From CAIXSC01 sp046349935 (lineage in GTDB: Bacteria > Planctomycetota > Planctomycetia > Pirellulales > Pirellulaceae), in assembly GCA_046349935.1 (NCBI GenBank), contig JAXMBK010000005.1:248001-312000 (forward strand): a stretch of 64,000 bases of DNA, written 5' to 3'. Position numbers and translations under genes: made by a program. Below the pieces are notes generated by a model. It saw only the letters and a program-made list of their open reading frames with translations, had not been told where the DNA came from and did not search any database. Positions 25,669-33,803 of this stretch are shown in pieces; positions within the stretch are counted from its first letter, which is position 1; each line of letters begins with the position of its first letter.

Positions 25669-25977
25669 ATGATTCACGTCATTGCGACGATTGAGCTGCA
25701 TCCGGGAAGACGCGACGACTTTTTGCGCGAGTTCCATCGCATCGTGCCGCCGGTGCTCGCCGAACAAGGTTGCTTGGAATACGGTCCGACGGTGGACGTC
25801 GACACGGGACTTTCGGCTCAATTGCCGTTGCGAGCCAACGTGGTGACGATCGTGGAGAAGTGGGAGAGTCTCGAGGCGCTCAAGGCGCACTTGGTCGCGC
25901 CGCACATGGTGGAATATCGACCGCGGGTGAAGGACATGGTGATTCGCACGACGCTGCAAGTGTTGGAACCAGCCTGA
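25669..25977 (+). CDS. YgiN-like antibiotic biosynthesis monooxygenase (ABM) domain protein
   Basis: 102 residues, a single ferredoxin-like alpha/beta domain. Seen: VIATIELHPGRRDDFLREFH, EQGCLEYGPTVDVD, VVTIVEKWESLEALKAHL and HMVEYRPRVKDMV, the usual ABM order with the W-x-S-x-E-A-L-x-x-H motif. Members are cofactor-free quinol monooxygenases or small-molecule binding proteins. AAGGA lies 7 bases before the ATG. The stop codon overlaps the start of xdhC (TGATG), showing translational coupling. The shared operon suggests redox work linked to a molybdoenzyme, but that is inference. Confidence 0.92.
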   Translation: MIHVIATIELHPGRRDDFLREFHRIVPPVLAEQGCLEYGPTVDVDTGLSAQLPLRANVVTIVEKWESLEALKAHLVAPHMVEYRPRVKDMVIRTTLQVLEPA

Positions 25978-27077
25978 TGCGCGACTTGGTGGCGAAACTG
26001 ATCGCGGCTTTGCATCGACGCGTCCCGTTGGCGTACTGCCGCCTGGTGGAAACTCGCGGTTCAACTCCCCAGAAGGCCGGCGCAACGATGCTGGTCTTCG
26101 CCGACGGCGCGCAAGCGGGCACGTTGGGCGGCGGCTGCGTCGAGGCGGAGGTCAAACGCCGCGCACTGCAGGTCATCGCCGACGGGACGCCCATCGTTTC
26201 GACGTTTCAGCTCGACAGCGACTACGGCTGGGACGACGGACTGATTTGCGGCGGTCGAATGAAGGTCCTCGTGCAGCCGGTGGTCGGCGACGACTCGGCG
26301 AAGTCCGCGGCCGTGCAACGGTATTTCGAACAACTGGCGCGCCGCGTCGCCGACGGCTTGGGACTCACCGAGGCAGTCGTGTTCGACGGGGAGGCGATCG
26401 GGCTGAGTGCGCCCGCGCAGTACCTGTTCGATCACGAAGGTCGGCTGCTCGACGTGCTGGGCGACGATTCGTCTGCCCCGACCGCGCCGCCGCGCGTGCT
26501 CGAACTGCTCAAGCCGCTGACGCAGCGACCTCGCCCCTACGCGGCGCAGGGCGTCGCGTTCTTGCCCGTGCTGCCCCGTTGTCGACTGGTCATCGTCGGC
26601 GGAGGCCACGTTGGGAAGGCGGTCGCCGACATGGCGGTCGACTTGGACTTCGACGTGTGGGTCGTCGATGATCGCGACGAGTACGTCAGCGACGAGCGGT
26701 TTCCACGCGTCGACCGGCGCTATTGCGGACCGATTGAGACGGTGTTGCCGGCGCTCGAAATCACCGGCGACACTTATTGCCTCATCGTCACTCGCGGCCA
26801 TAACCACGACGAGCGAGCGCTGTATCACTTGGTGCAGCGCGGCGCACGTTACGTCGGACTGATTGGCAGCCGTCGCAAGATCAAACTCATCTTCGAGGAT
26901 CTCCTGAACGAAGGGGTCGCGGCGGACGCGCTGCGCGCGGTGCACGCCCCCGTGGGGCTCGACATCGGCTCGCAGACGGTCGCCGAGATCGCAGTCAGCA
27001 TCTGCGCCGAATTGGTGGCGCATCGCAATTTGGGAGTCGTCCCGGCACGGCCGCGCAGCGTCGAGGTGGATGGCTAG
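25977..27077 (+). CDS. xdhC: XdhC/CoxI family protein (xanthine dehydrogenase accessory factor)
   Basis: 366 residues. XdhC-type proteins bind molybdenum cofactor, aid its sulfuration and insert it into xanthine dehydrogenase-family enzymes. The N-terminal XdhC/CoxI domain shows VETRGSTPQKAGATMLVFAD and AGTLGGGCVEAEVKRRAL; the C-terminal Rossmann domain shows CRLVIVGGGHVGKAVADMAV, VWVVDDRDEYVSDERFP, YCLIVTRGHNHDERALYHLV, GLIGSRRKIKLIFEDLL and VGLDIGSQTVAEIAVSI. The start ATG overlaps the previous gene's stop, which rules out the longer upstream frame. No molybdoenzyme structural gene is in the window, so its client is encoded elsewhere. The next gene starts 20 bp downstream on the same strand. 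Confidence 0.93.
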   Translation: MRDLVAKLIAALHRRVPLAYCRLVETRGSTPQKAGATMLVFADGAQAGTLGGGCVEAEVKRRALQVIADGTPIVSTFQLDSDYGWDDGLICGGRMKVLVQPVVGDDSAKSAAVQRYFEQLARRVADGLGLTEAVVFDGEAIGLSAPAQYLFDHEGRLLDVLGDDSSAPTAPPRVLELLKPLTQRPRPYAAQGVAFLPVLPRCRLVIVGGGHVGKAVADMAVDLDFDVWVVDDRDEYVSDERFPRVDRRYCGPIETVLPALEITGDTYCLIVTRGHNHDERALYHLVQRGARYVGLIGSRRKIKLIFEDLLNEGVAADALRAVHAPVGLDIGSQTVAEIAVSICAELVAHRNLGVVPARPRSVEVDG

Positions 27078-27097
27078 CGGCGGAAGGAGACTGTTTT

Positions 27098-30000
27098 ATG
27101 CGCACTCGTACGCAGTCCGAGGTTCATCCGACCCGTTGGCTTGCTGGTTGGCCGTGCTTGGCGTTTCTGGCGTTCTTGGTAGGCGCGACGACGGCCGTCG
27201 GTTTGCACGCGGCGGAACGCGCCGCATTCGTGCACGCCGCCCAGCCGCTCGATCCCTATTACCCGCATCGCGGCTACGCGCGCTTGACGACTCCGCAGTG
27301 GGTGGGCGAGCCGGGCGTGGAGTGCGTCGTCACGCTGGGGATCGACGACATGCGCGATCCGGCCGTGTACGAACGATTCTTGCGGCCGATCCTCGAGCGA
27401 CTCAAGGCGCTCGACGGTCGAGCGCCGGTGAGCATCCTGACTTGCAACGTGAAGCCCGACGATCCGCAGGTCGCGCGCTGGCTGCAAGAAGGGCTGAACC
27501 TGGAGTGCCATACGGTCGACCACCCCTGCCCTTGCCTGCAAGGCGGCGACTTCGCCAAGGCGCGCAGCACGTACGAACGGTGCGTCGATTTGATGCATTC
27601 CATTCCCGGCAATCGGCCGGTCGCGTTCCGCATGCCCTGCTGCGACTCGCTCAACACGCCCAGCCCGCGGTTCTGGAACGAAGTGTTTGGACGCACGACC
27701 GGCGGCGGTCGCTTTCTGCAAATCGATACGTCGGTCTTCAACATCATCACGGCGCAGGACCGCGATCTCCCCGAATCGATCGTGCGCGACGCCGCGGGCG
27801 GCGAGCGATTTCGACGCTACGTCCCCTTCGCCTCGTTCGTGAATACGATCGAAGACTACCCCTATCCATACATCATCGGCGACAAGTGCTGGGAGTTTCC
27901 CTGCGTTGTGCCGAGCGACTGGTCGGCGCAGCACGTGCAAAAGGCCAACAACCCCGATACGGTGCGCGACCTCAAGCTGGCGCTCGACGCGGCGGTGATC
28001 AAACAGGGAACGTTCAATCTGGTCTTCCATCCTCATGGCTGGATTCGCAACGACCAAATTGTCGAGCTGATCGATCATGCGGTGAAGCAGCACGGTCGCA
28101 AGGTCAAGTTCCTGAACTTCGCCGAGTGTCTCGAACGACTCAATCGTCATTTGCTGGACGGACACCCGATCCGCGACCCGCAGGGCGACGACCACGGCGT
28201 GCGGCTGATCGACGTCGACCGCGACGGCTATCAAGACGTCGTGATCGCAAATGCCTCGCGGCAAGCCATCCGCCGCTGGAACTCGGCGACGAACAAGTGG
28301 GAGACGCAGGATTTCGCGGCGTGGGCGGCGACTGCGGCGCCGGCCGAACGCACAGCGACGCCGCGACTGCAGGTCGACATCGATCAGGACGGAACGCCGG
28401 AACTGATGACGCTCGCCGCGGACGGCGACGCTGCCTCCACCGAGGTTTGGCGACGATCGGCCGAAGGGGCGTGGCAGCGGCTGCCGTTTCACCTGCCCGA
28501 CGGAGTCGCGTTGTTCGACAAACTGGGGCGCGACGCCGGCCTGCGGCTGGTCGACGTCGATGGCGACGGCCGCCGCGACGTGCTCTTCTCCGACGCGGCC
28601 CGCTATTCGCTCTACCTCTTCGCCGATTGGACGAGCGGTTGGAGCAAACGCGCCGTCGATGGCCGGCGCGGCGACGATTCGTCGCAAGGCAAACCGGTCA
28701 TCCCGCCCCTCGTCCGCGGCGATGGAACCAACAACGGTGCGTTCTTTCATTCAAAACACCTCTGGATTCAGAACGAGGACACGCAGCGATTGCCGAATCA
28801 CGTCGACCGCCTGTCGTATGCCGCGATGCTTCAGTCGCACACGGCGCGGGAGACGCGGCGCACGGCGTCGCCCACGCCGGTCGGTGCGGCGAAGATCGAC
28901 ATTACCCCCGAATATCCGGTGCGGTTGAGCGGCTACAGTTCGCGAAAACGCGAGTCGGAGGGAGTTGCGCAGAAGATCTGGGCCAAGGCGCTAGCGATCG
29001 GCGGCGATGACGGCGCCGGTCCCGCGGTGCTCATCACGTACGACAATTGCGGATTGACCGCGGAGATTCGCGAAGCGGTCGCCAAGTCGCTGGCGGAACG
29101 AGCCAAGATTCGCAGCGAACGCTTGGTGATTGCGGTCAGTCACACGCACAACGCGCCGTGTTTGACGAACTGGGCGCCGTTCCTGTTCGGCGAACGGATT
29201 CCTGATGAACACCAGGCGCACATCGATCAATACACGCGCGAGCTGACAGAGAAACTGGTGCAGGTCGCGCTCGACGCACTGAAGGGGCGTCGGCCGGCGC
29301 GGTTGGAGTGGGGGCAAGGGCGAGTTGGATTTGCGGCCAATCGCCGCGTGCTTAAGGACGGCCAGTGGACCGGCTTCGGCGTCCAAGCCGACGGCCCCGT
29401 AGATCACAGCCTGCCGGTGCTCGCCGCGCGCGACGAACATGGCAAGTTGATCGCGGTTGCGGCGAACTACGCGTGCCACTGCACGACGCTAGGCGACTTC
29501 AACCAGATCCATGGCGACTGGTGCGGCGCGGCGATGGAGTTCATCGAGCAAGATCATCCGGGAGCGGTGTCGCTCATCACGATCGGTTGCGGCGCGGATG
29601 CCAATCCGAATCCGCGCAAGACGGGCGACTTGGAGATCGTGCGCGGCCACGGTCGGGCGTTCGCGGATGAGGTCAAGCGACTGCTGACGACCGAGTTGGA
29701 ACCGCTGGCGGGGAACGTCGAGTGTCGACTGAGGTACATCGACCTGCCGTTTGCGCCGTTGCCGTCGCGCGCTCAGTGGGAGGAAGCGGCCAAGCAGCCG
29801 GGCGCCCCTGGCTATCATGCGCGCCAGTTCCTGGAACGCCTGGACAAAGGCGAGACGCTGCCGAAGACGCGGTCGTATCCGGTGGGGACCTGGACGTTCG
29901 GCAAAGAGCTCGCCATGGTCTTCCTGGGCGGGGAAGTGGTCGTCGATTACGCCATGCGTTTGAAGTCGGAACACGACGGTGCGCGGTTGTGGATCACGGC

Positions 30001-33000
30001 CTACGCCAACGACGTCCCGTGCTACATCGCGTCGAAACGCGTGCTGCGGGAAGGCGGCTACGAGGCCGACTTTTCCATGTACTTCTACGCGCGGCCCGTA
30101 CGCTGGTCGAACGACGTGGAGGATCTGATCGTCGACACGGTGCAGAAGCTGTTGCCGCCGGCGTTCTATTCGGCGAGCAAACAGGCTGACGTGCCGCCGC
30201 CCAAATCGCCCGAGGAGGCGCTGGCGACGATGCAGGTCGCACAGGGCTTCAAGGTCGAGTTGGTCGCGGCCGAACCGTTGGTGGAAGACCCGGTCGCTTT
30301 CGATTGGGGACCCGACGGTCGACTGTGGGTCGTCGAGATGCGCGACTATCCCAACGGCGTGGCGTGGAACGGCGCCGGCGATCCGCTGAACGTGCCGGGC
30401 GGTCGTGTGAAGGTGCTGACCGACGAGAACGGCGACGGACGCTATGACAAGGCGACGCTGTTCCTGGACGACATTCCGTTTCCCAACGGGATCAAGGTGT
30501 GGCGCAAGGGCGTGTTGATTTCCGCCGCGCCGTCGATCTTCTACGCTGAAGATGGCGACGGCGACGGCAAGGCCGACAAACACGAAGTGTTGTTCGAAGG
30601 GTTCGTCGAAGGGAACCAGCAACATCGCACGAACGGCCTGCGCTGGGGCGTCGATGGTTGGCTGTATCAGGCGAACGGCGACAGCGGCGGGAAGATCAAG
30701 TCGCTGCGCACCGGCCAAGTGCTGGACATCAGCGGCCGCGATGTGCGGCTGCGCCCTGACACGGGCGAGATGCAGACGCAATCGGGACAGACGCAGTTCG
30801 GCCGCAACGGCGACGATTGGGGCAACTGGTTCGGCGGCAACAACGCCAATCCGATGTGGCACTATGTCATTGAGGACCATTACCTGCGCCGCAATCCGCA
30901 TGTCGCGACGCCCGACTTGCGCAGGCATGTGTCGGTGCAGCCCGGCGCGTCGCCCGTGTTCCCGACCAGTCGGACGCTGGGTCGCTTCAACGACTTTCAT
31001 ATGTCGAACCGCTTCACGTCGGCTTGCAGCCCCGAGGTGTATCGCGACGAACGACTGCCGGGCGGCGAGTCGGCGACGCAAGTGTTCATCTGCGAACCGG
31101 TGCACAATCTAGTGCATCGCGAATGGATGACGGCCGAGGGAGCGTCGTTCACGAGTCGGCGGCCGGATGAAGAGAAGCAGCGCGAGTTTCTCGCGTCGTC
31201 GGACAACTGGTTCCGCCCGGTGATGGCCCGCACGGGACCTGATGGCGCGCTGTGGATCGCCGACATGTATCGAGCGGTGATCGAGCATCCCGAGTGGATT
31301 CCGCAGGTCTGGCAACGGAAGCTCGACTTGCGCGCGGGGACCGATCGCGGACGCATCTATCGTGTCGTCCCGGCGAATGCCCAAGCGAGTCAACTTCCGA
31401 AAATCGACCAGTTGGACGTGCCGGCGCTGGTCGCGGCGCTCGACAGCCCCAACGGCTGGCAGCGCGACATGGTGCAGCAGATGTTGCTGTGGAAAGCCGA
31501 CTCGGCGGCGGTCGAGCCGTTGCGGAAACTGGCGCAGTCAGCGCAGCGGCCCGTGGTGCGTATGCAGGCGCTGTGCACGCTTGAGGGGCTCCAATCGCTG
31601 CCGCTTGCGGCGGTGGTCGCGGCGCTCGACGATCCCCACCCAGGCGTGCGCAAGCAGGCGCTGCGGCTGAGCGAACCATGGTTGCGGGGAGCGCCGACGA
31701 CGGCCGAGCGGCTCGCGGCGGCGCCGGACCTGGCGGCGGCTGTGACGCGGCGGCTGGACGACGCGGATGCGGCGGTGCGCTTGCAGTTGGCGTTATCGTT
31801 GGGCGAATGGGACGAGCGCGGCGGGACGTTGCTCGCGAAGCTGGTCGCCGCCTCGCCCGACGACGTCTATTTGCGGACGGCCGTGCTGAGCTCCGTGCAT
31901 GCGAAGAACGTGCGCGGCGTGCTCGCGGGCGTGCTGGCGGCGCCGCGCGGAGCGGCTCAAGAACGCGTCGTGGAACAACTGCTGGCCGTCGCCGCGGCGC
32001 TGGGCGTTCAAGACGTGGTGCGCGAAACGCTGTCGTCGCTGCTGACCTCCTTGCCGCTGGACGGCGACGGTCGATTGACGGCCGCCCAAGTGGATGCGCT
32101 GGCCGGCGTGCTCGAAACGCTCGAGCGACGCCGCGGTGCGATCGAGTCGTTGTTGGACGACGCTTCGCGCCGTCGGCTCGCGACCGCCTCCGAGGCCGCT
32201 CGCCGCGCGCTGGCCGAGGAAACAACCTCGCCCGAGAGCATCGCGGCGCAGGCGGCTGCCGTGCGGCTGCTGGCGAGTCGTACGGCGGGACGCGACGAGG
32301 ACGCCATGCTGTTGGCGGGCTTAATCAGTCCGCGCAAGCCGCAGCCATTGCAATCCGCGGCCGTCGCGGCGCTGGTGCGACGGCAACCGGCGCAGCTCGC
32401 CGAACTGCTGGTCGCCGGCTGGAAGTCGCACAGCCCAACGCTCCGCGCCCAGGTGCTCGACGCCTTGCTCGCGCGCGAAGAACTGACGGCCGGATTGCTG
32501 ACCGCGATCGAGCGAGGCGAAGCGCCGGCGAGCCAGATCGACGCTCGACGACGACAGCAGCTGTTGGGGCACAAGAATGAGGCATTGCGGAAGCGGGCGG
32601 AGACGCTGTTGGCGGGGGCCAGCGAACCGGCGCGGGCGAAGGTGATTGAAGCCTACTCGGCGGCGCTGCAATCGCCGGGGGACGCGCAGCGCGGCAAGCA
32701 GGTGTTTGCGAAGCGGTGCGCCGCGTGTCATCGGTTCGAAGGAGTGGGCCATCTGGTCGGTCCCGATATTGCGTCGATTGGCAACAAGTCGTCCGACGCG
32801 TTGCTTGTCGCGCTGCTCGACCCCAACCGAGCGATCGAAGACAAGTACCTCGATTACCTCGTGGTGTTGGAGGATGGTCGGACGGCGACGGGGTTGTTGA
32901 GTTCCGAGTCGACGACGAGCGTGACGCTGATGGGGCAGGAAGGGAAGTCGACGAGCGTCTTGCGGTCGGAGATTGAAGAGTTGCGGAGCACGGGGAAGTC

Positions 33001-33526
33001 GCTGATGCCGGAGGGGCTGGAGAAGGATTTGACGCCGCAGGAGGTGGCGGACGTGATTGCGTACGTGCAGTCGTCGGGCCCGCCTCCCAAATCGTTCCCG
33101 GGGAACAAGCCCGAGGTGGTGCGCGGGGATGACGGCGGCGCGATTCGGCTGTTGGCGACGACGGCGCGAGTGTATGGACCGACGCTGGTGTTTGAAGAGC
33201 ACTATCGAAACTTGGGCTACTGGAGCAGCCCGACCGATCATGCCGCCTGGTCGATCGACTCGCCGAAAGCGGGCCGCTATACGGTGTCGCTGGACTACGC
33301 GAGCGCCGACGGCGCGGCGGGAGATCGATTCGTGATCGAAGCGGCCGGTCGCACTCTCGGAGGCCAAGTCGCCGGCACAGGAACGTGGGACCAGTACCGC
33401 TCGCAGACGGTCGGCGTGTTGGAGCTTCCCGCCGGCCCGGTGGAGTTAGTGATGCGGGCCGACGGCCCGATCAAGTCGGCGTTGATCGATCTTCGCGGCA
33501 TCCGCCTGATCCCGGCGAAGCCGTAA
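27098..33526 (+). CDS. giant exported fusion: deacetylase-like, VCBS, ceramidase-like, PVC heme-binding CxxCH, HEAT, CBM-like
   Basis: 2142 residues, ATG preceded by GGAAGGAG at 8 bases. After a signal (about 15-40), residues about 45-360 resemble a NodB/polysaccharide deacetylase fold: LGIDDMRD (Asp83-Asp84), CHTVDHPCPC (His138/His142) and RMPCCDS. About 365-500 has FG-GAP/VCBS Ca-type loops (DVDRDGYQD, DVDGDGRRD). About 595-1015 matches neutral ceramidase-like proteins: VGAAKIDITPEYPVRLSGY, AVSHTHNAPC (His682/His684), ANYACHCTTLG, NQIHGDW. About 1036-1430 is the CxxCH-protein propeller, 1430-1830 HEAT repeats, then CAACH (1874-1878) with SLMPEGLEKDLT. About 2005-2142 is a CBM-like beta-sandwich. 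I see no internal stop or frameshift. The three catalytic-type modules suggest concerted attack on a glycolipid or acylated glycan, which is inference. Confidence 0.9.
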   Translation: MRTRTQSEVHPTRWLAGWPCLAFLAFLVGATTAVGLHAAERAAFVHAAQPLDPYYPHRGYARLTTPQWVGEPGVECVVTLGIDDMRDPAVYERFLRPILERLKALDGRAPVSILTCNVKPDDPQVARWLQEGLNLECHTVDHPCPCLQGGDFAKARSTYERCVDLMHSIPGNRPVAFRMPCCDSLNTPSPRFWNEVFGRTTGGGRFLQIDTSVFNIITAQDRDLPESIVRDAAGGERFRRYVPFASFVNTIEDYPYPYIIGDKCWEFPCVVPSDWSAQHVQKANNPDTVRDLKLALDAAVIKQGTFNLVFHPHGWIRNDQIVELIDHAVKQHGRKVKFLNFAECLERLNRHLLDGHPIRDPQGDDHGVRLIDVDRDGYQDVVIANASRQAIRRWNSATNKWETQDFAAWAATAAPAERTATPRLQVDIDQDGTPELMTLAADGDAASTEVWRRSAEGAWQRLPFHLPDGVALFDKLGRDAGLRLVDVDGDGRRDVLFSDAARYSLYLFADWTSGWSKRAVDGRRGDDSSQGKPVIPPLVRGDGTNNGAFFHSKHLWIQNEDTQRLPNHVDRLSYAAMLQSHTARETRRTASPTPVGAAKIDITPEYPVRLSGYSSRKRESEGVAQKIWAKALAIGGDDGAGPAVLITYDNCGLTAEIREAVAKSLAERAKIRSERLVIAVSHTHNAPCLTNWAPFLFGERIPDEHQAHIDQYTRELTEKLVQVALDALKGRRPARLEWGQGRVGFAANRRVLKDGQWTGFGVQADGPVDHSLPVLAARDEHGKLIAVAANYACHCTTLGDFNQIHGDWCGAAMEFIEQDHPGAVSLITIGCGADANPNPRKTGDLEIVRGHGRAFADEVKRLLTTELEPLAGNVECRLRYIDLPFAPLPSRAQWEEAAKQPGAPGYHARQFLERLDKGETLPKTRSYPVGTWTFGKELAMVFLGGEVVVDYAMRLKSEHDGARLWITAYANDVPCYIASKRVLREGGYEADFSMYFYARPVRWSNDVEDLIVDTVQKLLPPAFYSASKQADVPPPKSPEEALATMQVAQGFKVELVAAEPLVEDPVAFDWGPDGRLWVVEMRDYPNGVAWNGAGDPLNVPGGRVKVLTDENGDGRYDKATLFLDDIPFPNGIKVWRKGVLISAAPSIFYAEDGDGDGKADKHEVLFEGFVEGNQQHRTNGLRWGVDGWLYQANGDSGGKIKSLRTGQVLDISGRDVRLRPDTGEMQTQSGQTQFGRNGDDWGNWFGGNNANPMWHYVIEDHYLRRNPHVATPDLRRHVSVQPGASPVFPTSRTLGRFNDFHMSNRFTSACSPEVYRDERLPGGESATQVFICEPVHNLVHREWMTAEGASFTSRRPDEEKQREFLASSDNWFRPVMARTGPDGALWIADMYRAVIEHPEWIPQVWQRKLDLRAGTDRGRIYRVVPANAQASQLPKIDQLDVPALVAALDSPNGWQRDMVQQMLLWKADSAAVEPLRKLAQSAQRPVVRMQALCTLEGLQSLPLAAVVAALDDPHPGVRKQALRLSEPWLRGAPTTAERLAAAPDLAAAVTRRLDDADAAVRLQLALSLGEWDERGGTLLAKLVAASPDDVYLRTAVLSSVHAKNVRGVLAGVLAAPRGAAQERVVEQLLAVAAALGVQDVVRETLSSLLTSLPLDGDGRLTAAQVDALAGVLETLERRRGAIESLLDDASRRRLATASEAARRALAEETTSPESIAAQAAAVRLLASRTAGRDEDAMLLAGLISPRKPQPLQSAAVAALVRRQPAQLAELLVAGWKSHSPTLRAQVLDALLAREELTAGLLTAIERGEAPASQIDARRRQQLLGHKNEALRKRAETLLAGASEPARAKVIEAYSAALQSPGDAQRGKQVFAKRCAACHRFEGVGHLVGPDIASIGNKSSDALLVALLDPNRAIEDKYLDYLVVLEDGRTATGLLSSESTTSVTLMGQEGKSTSVLRSEIEELRSTGKSLMPEGLEKDLTPQEVADVIAYVQSSGPPPKSFPGNKPEVVRGDDGGAIRLLATTARVYGPTLVFEEHYRNLGYWSSPTDHAAWSIDSPKAGRYTVSLDYASADGAAGDRFVIEAAGRTLGGQVAGTGTWDQYRSQTVGVLELPAGPVELVMRADGPIKSALIDLRGIRLIPAKP

Positions 33527-33587
33527 GTCGTGGATCGCTCCGCGTCCAACGCCTCCCTCCTCGTTGGATCGCGGAGCGATCCACGAC
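33527..33587. repeat. long perfect inverted repeat (17-bp arms) after the giant fusion gene
   Basis: Arms GTCGTGGATCGCTCCGC (33527-33543) and its exact complement (33571-33587) enclose a 27-base loop that itself carries a second pair, TCCAACG / CGTTGGA. The element starts immediately after the stop codon. The arm core is shared with the repeat at 8391-8475. No T-tract follows. It probably acts as a transcript-end structure or is a mobile REP-like element. Confidence 0.9.
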
Positions 33588-33679
33588 ACTCACGACGTCT
33601 TCTCTCGCGTCCCTAAAAGGTGCGTCGCAAGTCTTGTGATGGCAATCGGTTGCGACGTCGTTGCGGCGGGTTCGTCCGG

Positions 33680-33708
33680 TTGTGGCGCGGGGCGGCAACT
33701 GGTACACT
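33680..33708 (+). promoter_or_regulatory. possible gyrA promoter
   Basis: TTGTGG at 33680-33685, 17 bases, then TACACT at 33703-33708, preceded by TGG so that it resembles an extended -10 (TGnTACACT). It lies about 95 bases before the TTG start of gyrA in the only gap upstream of it. The -35 match is moderate, so this is a tentative call. Confidence 0.4.
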
Positions 33709-33803
33709 TTGGGCCTTGAAGTTTTCACGGTCGGAAGGGGTTGGATCGGCGCGTCGTTTTGCGACGCCATCAGGCCGGTCCCCACGTTGAAAGGACTGCT
33801 GAG

